A DNA stretch of 17,431 nt from FEN-680 sp036781505 (GTDB lineage Bacteria > Actinomycetota > Geothermincolia > Fen-727 > Anoxymicrobiaceae), in NCBI GenBank assembly GCA_036781505.1, contig DAIQAV010000027.1, forward strand, positions 1 through 17,431, in the 5' to 3' direction. The first letter of the stretch is position 1; the number at the start of each line of letters is the position of its first letter. The notes under the pieces are model-generated. The model was not told where the DNA came from and searched no databases. It saw nothing but the letters and a program-made list of their open reading frames with translations. The translations under genes were made by a program, and so were the position numbers. Of this stretch, positions 7,343-13,659 are shown piece after piece.

Positions 7343-9040
7343 CTAACCTCCGATCATGTCGTCGAGCGAGGCGCCCGGCGCCACCATTGGGAAGACGTTC
7401 TCTTCCTGCTCGACATGAAAATCGATGAGCACCGGCACCTTCTTCTCCTTGAAGGCCTCTTTCAACGCGGGCTCCACCTCGCTCTTCTCCAGGACCCGCA
7501 GGCCTTTCGCGCCGTACGCCTCGGCGAGCTTCACGAAGTCCGGCGATTCGCCCCTTCTCAGGTTAGTGTGCGAGTAGCGCTTGTTGAAGAACAGCTCCTG
7601 CCACTGCCTCACCATGCCCAGATAGCTGTTGTTGATGACCGCGATCGTCACCGGTATCTGGTTGAGCACGGCGGTCGCCAGCTCCTGCGAGTTCATCTGT
7701 ATCGAGCCGTCGCCGGCGATGTTGATGACCCTGGCGTCAGGCATCCCTATCTTCGCGCCCAGCGCCGCCGGCAGTCCGAAGCCCATGGTCCCCAGCCCTC
7801 CCGAGGAGATGAACTGTCGCGGCGCGTCGGTCTTGTAGAACTGCGCCGCCCACATCTGGTGCTGCCCCACGTCGGTGACCACCGTCGCCTTGCCCTGGGT
7901 GACCCGGTAGATCTCGTCCACCACGAACTGCGGCCGCAGGACGTCTCCCGGCGGCACCACCAGCGGGTATTCCTTCTTCCAGGCGGCTATCTGCTTGTGC
8001 CAAGCCCGCAGGTCCGGCTTCCCGGACTCGGCTATCTTCGGCTTCAGGAAGCCGACCAGCTCCTTGAGCACCGACTTCGCGTCGCCCACGATCGGGACTG
8101 TGACAGGCACGTTCTTGCCGATCTCCGCGGGGTCGACGTCGACGTGTATTATCTTCGCGTGAGGCGCGAAGGTGTCCAGCCTTCCGGTGATGCGGTCGTC
8201 GAAGCGCACGCCCACCGCGATTATGAGGTCGGTCTCCATCATCACGTAGTTGGCGTACGAGGTGCCGTGCATCCCCAGCATCCCCAGGGATAACTTGTCG
8301 GTCTCCGGGTAGGCGCCCTTGGCCATCAAGGTGGTGGTCACCGGCAGCGCCAGGAGCTTCGCCAGCTCTCTGAGTTCGCCGGAGGCCCCGGCCGTGATCA
8401 CGCCGCCGCCCGCGAATATGACGGGCCTCTTGCCTGAGGCGATCAGCCTGGCCGCTTCCTTGATCTGGCGCGCGTGCCCCTTTGTGGTGGGCTTGTAGCC
8501 GGGAAGTGTTGCCCGCTTCTCCGGGTATTTGAAGTCGAACTCGGCCCGCTGTACGTCGGAGGGCAGGTCGATGACCACCGCGCCAGGCCGCCCGGTCGAC
8601 GCGATCAGGAATGCCTCCTGCACCGTGCGTGCTATATCCCTCGGGTCCGTGATGAGGTAGTTGTGCTTCACGATCGGCAGTGTTATCCCGGTGGTGTCGG
8701 CCTCCTGGAACGCGTCCGTGCCGATGACATGGGTCGCGACCTGTCCGGTGATTGCCACCAGCGGGATCGAGTCCATGTTGGCAGTGGCGATGCCCGTCAC
8801 CAGGTTGGTGGCGCCAGGCCCGCTGGTCGACATGCACACGCCGACCCTGCCGGTCGCCCGCGCGTAGCCGTCGGCCGCGTGCGCCGCCCCTTGCTCGTGG
8901 CGCGTGAGGATATGCCTGATGCTCGAGTCCAACAGCACGTCGTAGGTCGGCATTATCTGGCCGCCGGGGTAGCCGAACATGACCTCGACGCCTTCTTTCT
9001 CCAGGCTCATTATCAAAGCTGTCGCGCCGCTGGCCTTCAC
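7343..9040 (-). CDS. ilvB: Acetolactate synthase large (catalytic) subunit
   Basis: 565 residues, typical of biosynthetic acetohydroxyacid synthase. This ThDP/FAD enzyme makes acetolactate from two pyruvates, or acetohydroxybutyrate from pyruvate and 2-oxobutyrate. The catalytic glutamate is E49 in TRHEQGAAHAADGYA. The ThDP/Mg motif starts at GDGSIQMNSQEL and ends in NNSYLGMVRQWQ, whose tryptophan is the classical herbicide-site residue. The start is GTG at 9040, overlapping the ilvD stop as GTGA, with GGAGGT seven bases upstream. It is followed at once by its regulatory partner ilvN. The FAD-binding middle domain and the presence of the small subunit argue against a catabolic AlsS. Confidence 0.97.
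   Translation of the reverse strand: MKASGATALIMSLEKEGVEVMFGYPGGQIMPTYDVLLDSSIRHILTRHEQGAAHAADGYARATGRVGVCMSTSGPGATNLVTGIATANMDSIPLVAITGQVATHVIGTDAFQEADTTGITLPIVKHNYLITDPRDIARTVQEAFLIASTGRPGAVVIDLPSDVQRAEFDFKYPEKRATLPGYKPTTKGHARQIKEAARLIASGKRPVIFAGGGVITAGASGELRELAKLLALPVTTTLMAKGAYPETDKLSLGMLGMHGTSYANYVMMETDLIIAVGVRFDDRITGRLDTFAPHAKIIHVDVDPAEIGKNVPVTVPIVGDAKSVLKELVGFLKPKIAESGKPDLRAWHKQIAAWKKEYPLVVPPGDVLRPQFVVDEIYRVTQGKATVVTDVGQHQMWAAQFYKTDAPRQFISSGGLGTMGFGLPAALGAKIGMPDARVINIAGDGSIQMNSQELATAVLNQIPVTIAVINNSYLGMVRQWQELFFNKRYSHTNLRRGESPDFVKLAEAYGAKGLRVLEKSEVEPALKEAFKEKKVPVLIDFHVEQEENVFPMVAPGASLDDMIGG
7346..7351 (-). promoter_or_regulatory. Ribosome binding site for the TTG-started ilvN
   Basis: Minus-strand GGAGGT ending in the last codons of ilvB, five bases before the TTG at 7340. 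It fixes the ilvN start, which gives a protein beginning MKHTLSVLVENKPG, as expected for the family. Confidence 0.75.
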
Positions 9041-10722
9041 TTCTGCGACCTCCGTTCGCGATCAATGTTCTCGGGCGACACCACCGCGCCTCCCGAGGCG
9101 CTGCCCACCATCTCTGAGTAGACTCCCAGCACGCCCTCGGTAACCCTGGGCGCCGGGGCCTTCCAGCCCTCGCGCCGGCGGTCGAACTCCTCGTAGTCGA
9201 CCAGCAGTTCGAGCCTGCGGTCGTCGACGTCGACCTCGATCAGGTCTCCATCGCGCACGAACGCGATGGGGCCTCCCGCCGCGGCCTCCGGCGACACGTG
9301 GCCTATCGCGCCACCCCGGGTCCCGCCCGAGAACCTTCCGTCGGTTATCAGCAGCACCTCGTCGTCGAGCCCCATCCCGGCGATGGTCGCCGTGGGCATG
9401 AGCATCTCGCGCATCCCTGGTCCACCGCGCGGGCCCTCGTACCTTATTATCACCACGTCCCCGGGCTGGATCTTCCCGGCCCGGATCTGCGCGATCCCTT
9501 CTTCTTCGGAGTCGAACACCCTGGCGGGACCGGAGTGCCTGCGCATCTTCTCCCCCATTGCCGCCTCCTTGACCACCGCGCCCTCGGGGGCGAGGCTGCC
9601 CCTGAGCACCGCGAGCCCGCCCGTGGGGGCGTAAGGGTCGTCGGCGGCCCTAATGACATCCGAGTCCAGGCTCCTGCTGTCGCCCACGTTCTCGCGCAGC
9701 GTGAGACCGGTGACGGTCGGCAGATCCAGGTCGACCGCCCCGATCTTGTCCAGCTCAGCCAGCACAGCCGGGACCCCGCCGGCGTTGTGGAGGTCCTCCA
9801 TGTGGTACTTGCCGGCCGGCGCGATCCTGCAGAGGTTGGGCGTCGTGCCACAGACCCGGTCCACTTCCTCGAGCCCTAGAGAGATCCCCAGCTCGTGGGC
9901 TATTGCCGGCAGGTGCAGAAGCGAGTTGGTCGAGCCGCCTATCGCCATGTCCAGCGCCAGGGCGTTCAGGAACGCCTGCTTGGTCAATATCGCATCCGGG
10001 GCGGTGTCCTCTCTGACCAGCGCCACCACGGCCTCTCCGGTCTCCCTGGCTATGCGCAGCCTGTCGGGATCCACCGCCGGGATGGTGCCGTTCAGCGGCA
10101 GTGACATGCCCAGCGCCTCGGAAAGGCAATTCATGCTGTTCGCGGTGAACAGCCCCGAGCAGCACCCCGGACCCGGACAGGCGCACCTCTCCATGAGCTC
10201 GAGCTCCTCGTCCGTGACGCTGTCCGACGCGGCCGCCTCCATCACCTGTATGAGGTCCAGGTCGGCCTGGCGGTGACTGCCGGCGAGCATCGGGCCGCCG
10301 GAGACCATCGCGGCGGGGATTCCCATCCGCGCGACAGCCATCAGCATGCCCGGGATGACCTTGTCGCAGTTGGGGATTATGACCACGCCGTCCAGCGCGT
10401 GCCCCAGCACCATTATCTCCACCGACCACGAGATGACCTCGCGGGAGGGGAGCGAGAACTTCATGCCGCCGTGGCCCATCGCCAGGCCGTCGCAAACCCC
10501 GATCGTGTTGAACAGGAACGGCGTGCCCCCGGCCAGCCTCACACCTTCGCATGCGGCCTGGTTGACCTCGTCGAGGTGCATGTGGCCGGGCACCAACTGG
10601 TTGGCCGAGCCGGCCACGCCGATCATCGGCCTGGCCATCTCTTCGTCAGTGAGTCCCAGGGCGCGCAGCAGAGCGCGCTGCCCGGCCTGTCCCCGCCCTT
10701 GTTTGATGATGTCGCTTCGCAT
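9037..10722 (-). CDS. ilvD: Dihydroxy-acid dehydratase
   Basis: 561 residues, typical IlvD length. It dehydrates 2,3-dihydroxyisovalerate and 2,3-dihydroxy-3-methylvalerate to the 2-keto acids. Signature blocks are present in order: VPGHMHL near 44, CDGLAMGHGGMKFSLPSRE, PNCDKVIPGMLM, CPGPGCCSGLFTANSMNCL, IGGSTNSLLHLPA and the C-terminal TDGRFSGGTRG. The cysteines in the CDG, NCDK and CPGPG blocks are those expected to hold the Fe-S cluster. The CPGPGCCSG block has an extra cysteine where serine is usual. The ATG at 10722 has only a weak GGGGA-like site and follows the dehydrogenase by 33 nt containing a GC hairpin. The stop overlaps the ilvB GTG. Confidence 0.97.
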   Translation of the reverse strand: MRSDIIKQGRGQAGQRALLRALGLTDEEMARPMIGVAGSANQLVPGHMHLDEVNQAACEGVRLAGGTPFLFNTIGVCDGLAMGHGGMKFSLPSREVISWSVEIMVLGHALDGVVIIPNCDKVIPGMLMAVARMGIPAAMVSGGPMLAGSHRQADLDLIQVMEAAASDSVTDEELELMERCACPGPGCCSGLFTANSMNCLSEALGMSLPLNGTIPAVDPDRLRIARETGEAVVALVREDTAPDAILTKQAFLNALALDMAIGGSTNSLLHLPAIAHELGISLGLEEVDRVCGTTPNLCRIAPAGKYHMEDLHNAGGVPAVLAELDKIGAVDLDLPTVTGLTLRENVGDSRSLDSDVIRAADDPYAPTGGLAVLRGSLAPEGAVVKEAAMGEKMRRHSGPARVFDSEEEGIAQIRAGKIQPGDVVIIRYEGPRGGPGMREMLMPTATIAGMGLDDEVLLITDGRFSGGTRGGAIGHVSPEAAAGGPIAFVRDGDLIEVDVDDRRLELLVDYEEFDRRREGWKAPAPRVTEGVLGVYSEMVGSASGGAVVSPENIDRERRSQK

Positions 10723-10738
10723 CTGAATCAGTCCCCGG

Positions 10739-10755
10739 GCCGGCTCGACGCCGGC
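10739..10755 (-). other. GC-rich hairpin directly after the dehydrogenase stop codon
   Basis: GCCGGC, a five-base loop and GCCGGC form a perfect 6-bp stem immediately after the TAA at 10756-10758, in the short gap before ilvD. No T-run follows, so it is probably not a full terminator. An intercistronic stabiliser or processing element is possible. Confidence 0.5.
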
Positions 10756-11769
10756 TTAGCCCGCCTCTATCGCTTTAACGATGGCCGCGGCCATTTCGCT
10801 CGTCTTCGCGTCCCCTCCGATATCGTAGGTGACGACCTTGCGCTCGCCGATGACCGCCGTGACCCCGGCCAGCACGCGTTCGGCCGCATCTGTCTGGCCG
10901 ATGTGCTTCAACATCAGGTAGCCGGAGAGGATCTGGGCCGTGGGGTCGACCTTGTCGAGCCCCGTGTACTTGGGCGCGCTTCCGTGGGCGGGCTCGAAGA
11001 CCGCCAATTCGCCGTCTCCAAGGTTGGAGCTCGGCGCGATTCCCAGGCCGCCGATGAGCCCGGCGCAGAGGTCGCTGAGGATGTCGCCGTATAGGTTCTC
11101 CGTCACAATCACGTCGTACAGGTGAGGCTTCTGGACCAGCTGCATGGCCATGTTGTCGACGATACGCTCCTCGAACTCGATGTCGGGGTAGGAGGGCGCC
11201 ATCTCGCGCCCCACATCGAGGAACAGGCCGTCGGTCATCTTCATGATGTTGGCCTTGTGGACAATGGTCAGCTTCTTGCGGCCGTTCCTGCGGCAGTACT
11301 CGAAGGCGAACCTTATGATGCGCTCGGAGCCCCCGCGGGTGATGACCTTGATCGACTCGGCGACGTCGGGGGTCACCATGTGCTCGAGGCCGGCGTAGAG
11401 GTCCTCCATATTCTCGCGCACCACCACCAGGTCGATGTCGGTGTAGGGCGTCTTTACGCCGGGTATGTAGAACGCGGGCCTGACGCACGCATACAGGTCG
11501 AGCTCCTTTCGCAGCGCCACGTTCACGCTGCGGAATCCGCTTGCGACCGGAGTGGTTATCGGGCCCTTGTAGGCGATGCGGTTCTCGCGGATATTGTCGA
11601 GCACGGCCTCCGGAAGCGGCGTGCCGTACTTGTCCATGACGTCGGCGCCGGCCTCCTGCCGGTCCCACTCGATCTCGGCGCCAGCGGCGTCCAGCACGCT
11701 CAGTGCCGCCTCCACCAGGGACGGGCCCACGCCGTCGCCGGGAATGAGAGTAACGGTTCTCTTCGCCAT
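10756..11769 (-). CDS. Isocitrate/isopropylmalate dehydrogenase family enzyme with isocitrate-type active site
   Basis: 337 residues, a beta-decarboxylating NAD(P) dehydrogenase, as long as IPMDH and the short NAD-type isocitrate dehydrogenases. It occupies the leuB position after a leuCD-type pair, but its substrate residues are those of isocitrate dehydrogenase. S81-x-N83-x3-R87 lies in FRSVNVALRKELDLY, close to E. coli Icd S113/N115/R119. R97 follows, then RENMEDLYAG (R118, Y125) in place of the RELTGG of LeuB. The catalytic lysine is K172 (HKANIMK), and metal ligands are in VDNMAMQ (D206) and GDILSD (D229, D233). Cofactor: K267-Y268 in SAPKYTG and V274 match the NADP determinants of E. 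coli Icd, and Y315 (TYD) is kept, but the following Arg position is Gly. Start ATG at 11769, 31 nt after the small subunit. I favour isocitrate (or a close analogue) as substrate over 3-isopropylmalate; the family is certain, the substrate is inferred. Confidence 0.9.
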   Translation of the reverse strand: MAKRTVTLIPGDGVGPSLVEAALSVLDAAGAEIEWDRQEAGADVMDKYGTPLPEAVLDNIRENRIAYKGPITTPVASGFRSVNVALRKELDLYACVRPAFYIPGVKTPYTDIDLVVVRENMEDLYAGLEHMVTPDVAESIKVITRGGSERIIRFAFEYCRRNGRKKLTIVHKANIMKMTDGLFLDVGREMAPSYPDIEFEERIVDNMAMQLVQKPHLYDVIVTENLYGDILSDLCAGLIGGLGIAPSSNLGDGELAVFEPAHGSAPKYTGLDKVDPTAQILSGYLMLKHIGQTDAAERVLAGVTAVIGERKVVTYDIGGDAKTSEMAAAIVKAIEAG

Positions 11770-11800
11770 TTCAGCCTTTCCCAGGAATCGTCAGCCGCGC

Positions 11801-12295
11801 CTACTCGATGGCGAGCCGGCCGTGCTTCCTCATGTACTCGACCAGTCCACCTTCCGAGATTATGTCCAGCATAACACGCGGCAGCGGACGTGAATCTATC
11901 TCTGAACCCTTGGAGATGTTCTTGATCCTGCCCGAGGCGAGGTCGATCTCCAGGGTATCGCCGTCGTCGATGCCCGAGGTGTCGCACACCAGCGCCGGCA
12001 GGCCGTTGTTGATGGAGTTGCGGAAGTAGATGCGGGCGAACGAGGACGCCAGCACGGCGGCCACGCCGGCGTGCTTCAGCGCCAGCGGCGCCTGCTCCCG
12101 GGAGGACCCGCAGCCGAAGTTCTTGCCGGCCACCAGAAAGTCGCCTTTCTTGAGCCGCTTGGTGAAGTGCGGGTCGAGATCCTCCATCACGTGGCAGGCG
12201 AGCTCGTTCATGTCCAGCGTCTTGAACTTGTGACGGCCGGAGATGATGTAATCGGTGTTGACGTCATCGCCGAACCTGTGCGCTTTGCCTTTCAC
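11801..12295 (-). CDS. leuD: 3-isopropylmalate dehydratase-family small subunit, first copy
   Basis: 164 residues, the short LeuD/homoaconitase small-subunit type. The conserved core is present: GDDVNTDYIISGRH near 9-22, GKNFGCGSSREQAP near 57-70 and SFARIYFRNSINNG near 84-97. It should form the swivelling lid of the [4Fe-4S] hydro-lyase made with the large subunit just upstream. Its substrate loop (IISGRHKFKTLD) has two lysines and differs from the second copy's IIPATHLVSNDP, so the two pairs probably differ in substrate. The start is GTG at 12295, overlapping the large-subunit stop as GTGA, which suggests coupled expression. Candidate substrates are isopropylmalate, citramalate/citraconate, citrate/aconitate or homologues. 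The neighbouring isocitrate-type dehydrogenase tips the balance toward a carboxylate-bearing side chain. Confidence 0.92.
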   Translation of the reverse strand: MKGKAHRFGDDVNTDYIISGRHKFKTLDMNELACHVMEDLDPHFTKRLKKGDFLVAGKNFGCGSSREQAPLALKHAGVAAVLASSFARIYFRNSINNGLPALVCDTSGIDDGDTLEIDLASGRIKNISKGSEIDSRPLPRVMLDIISEGGLVEYMRKHGRLAIE

Positions 12296-13545
12296 ATGAC
12301 CCTCCTGGGGTCGGTTATCTCGCCCGCGACGCAGCTCGCCGCCACCGTGGCGGGCGAGGCCAGGTAGATGAAGGCCTCGGGGTTGCCCATGCGGCCTTTG
12401 AAGTTGCGGTTGGCGGTGGAGATAACGTTCTCACCGTCTCCGGGAATGCCCTGGTGGGTGCCGACGCAGGAGGCGCAGCCCGGGCACATCACCGAGCCCC
12501 CGCACTCGGTAAAGACCTCGATCAGGCCTTCGCGCAGCGCCTGCATCATCACTTCGCGCGACGCGGGAGCCACGATCAGCCTTACGCCGTGAGCGACCTT
12601 CTTCCCGCGCAGGATCTCGGCCGCGGCCCTCAGGTCCTCCAGGCGCCCGTTGGTGCAGGTGCCGATGAGGCCCTCGGCTATCGGGATCCCCTCGACCTCC
12701 TCTACCGGGGCGACGTTGTCCACCGTGTGGGGCTTTGCCACCTGCGGGCCCAGACCGGAGATGTCGTACTCCCGCTCTTCCTGGTAGGCCGCGCCGGCAT
12801 CCGGCGAGACAGGCGCCAGCTTCTCACTGGTGCGTCCGTCGAAGAACGCGAGCGTCTTCTGGTCGGCCTCCATCAGGCCGGCCTTTGCTCCCATCTCCAC
12901 GGCCAGGTTGCTGATGGTGAGCCGGCCGTCGAGGCCCAGGTCCGCTATGGCGGCCCCGCCCACCTCGAGCGCCATGTAGGTGGCTCCGTCGGCGGTGATG
13001 TCGCCTACCATCATCAGCGCGATGTCCTTGGCGAAGACTCCCCGAGAGAGCTTGCCGTCGATTGTCACCTTCATGGTCTCAGGCACTCGGAACCAGAGCG
13101 AGCCTGAGAGCAATCCCGCGGCGAGATCGGTCGAGCCCACCCCGGTCGCAAAGGCGTTGACAGCTCCATAGGTGCAGGTGTGGGAGTCCGCGCCGATGAC
13201 CAGGCTGCCGGGGAGCGCGTGGCCCTTATCCAGCATGACCTGATGGCAGACGCCCTCTCCGACGTCGTTCAGCTCCAGGCCGTACTTGTCCGCGAACTCT
13301 CTCATCAGGGCGTGCAGTTCCGAAATCGCCCTCAAAGGGCTGGGGGCGCTGTGGTCGATGCAGAGAGCCGCGCGTCCGGCCATCGCAATGCGGTCTCCGC
13401 CCATGCCCTCGAACGCCCGGATCGCCAGCGGCGCCGTCCCGTCCTGGGCCATCACGAAGTCAAGCTCGGCCACCACCAGGTCGCCAGCTGAGGCGTCCTT
13501 GCCGGAATGCGCCGACAGTATCTTCTCCGAAATAGTCTTCGCCAC
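12292..13545 (-). CDS. leuC: 3-isopropylmalate dehydratase/homoaconitase-family large subunit, first copy
   Basis: 417 residues from a GTG start at 13545 (VAKTISEKIL...). I preferred this over the GTG at 13569 because a GGAGGG site sits ten bases before it and the family begins with a KTIAEKIL-like segment. Aconitase-superfamily motifs: GADSHTCTYG near 118-127, TGVGSTD near 134-140, IGTCTNGR with cluster C297, and CPGCASCVGTHQG with C357 and C360. The usual GP between the last two cysteines is AS here, and C354 is extra. STANRNFKGRMGNPEAFIYLASPATVAAS follows as in the HacA-type family. It heads the biosynthetic run behind its own candidate promoter and is coupled to the small subunit by a GTGA overlap. 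The two large subunits in this window are divergent paralogues, not a recent duplication. The isomerase/hydro-lyase class is certain, but the substrate is not. Confidence 0.92.
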   Translation of the reverse strand: MAKTISEKILSAHSGKDASAGDLVVAELDFVMAQDGTAPLAIRAFEGMGGDRIAMAGRAALCIDHSAPSPLRAISELHALMREFADKYGLELNDVGEGVCHQVMLDKGHALPGSLVIGADSHTCTYGAVNAFATGVGSTDLAAGLLSGSLWFRVPETMKVTIDGKLSRGVFAKDIALMMVGDITADGATYMALEVGGAAIADLGLDGRLTISNLAVEMGAKAGLMEADQKTLAFFDGRTSEKLAPVSPDAGAAYQEEREYDISGLGPQVAKPHTVDNVAPVEEVEGIPIAEGLIGTCTNGRLEDLRAAAEILRGKKVAHGVRLIVAPASREVMMQALREGLIEVFTECGGSVMCPGCASCVGTHQGIPGDGENVISTANRNFKGRMGNPEAFIYLASPATVAASCVAGEITDPRRVM

Positions 13546-13555
13546 GCTGTTTTTT

Positions 13556-13561
13556 CCCTCC
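13556..13561 (-). promoter_or_regulatory. Ribosome binding site deciding the start of the first leuC
   Basis: Minus-strand GGAGGG lies ten bases before the GTG at 13545. It falls inside the eight codons that would be added by starting at 13569, so the shorter protein is favoured. Confidence 0.6.
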
Positions 13562-13570
13562 AATACCACT

Positions 13571-13605
13571 GTTCCCCCCTGGGGCAGACCGCCCCGGCGG
13601 GGAAC
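13571..13605 (-). promoter_or_regulatory. Leader hairpin upstream of the biosynthetic run
   Basis: Between the predicted transcription start (near 13612) and the first leuC lies a hairpin. GTTCCCC (13571-13577) pairs with GGGGAAC (13599-13605), enclosing GGGGC/GCCCC (13581-13585 with 13591-13595). It ends ten bases before the ribosome binding site. There is no T-tract, no T-box motif and no leader peptide rich in Leu, Ile or Val codons, so classical attenuation is not supported. A role in translation or mRNA stability is possible. Confidence 0.5.
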
Positions 13606-13618
13606 TATTCAGCACCTC

Positions 13619-13647
13619 ATTCTATTGGTTTTAGGGGTTTTTGAAAA
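13619..13647 (-). promoter_or_regulatory. Candidate sigma-70-type promoter of the leu/ilv/ser run
   Basis: On the minus strand, TTTTCA (13647-13642) and TAGAAT (13624-13619) are separated by 17 bp, with 4/6 and 5/6 matches to the -35 and -10 consensus. It lies in the AT-rich gap between the propeller-protein gene and the first leuC, and is the only good promoter seen ahead of the run. Confidence 0.55.
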
Positions 13648-13659
13648 GTTTGGCGGCCC

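Noticed and set aside
7737..9065. Minus-strand 442-codon frame overlapping ilvB
   Set aside because: It is an Arg/Gly-rich out-of-frame shadow of ilvB; the true frame has all acetolactate synthase motifs.
13546..13659. T-box or Leu/Ile/Val leader-peptide attenuator
   Set aside because: No T-box consensus, no terminator/antiterminator pair and no short frame with clustered branched-chain codons.
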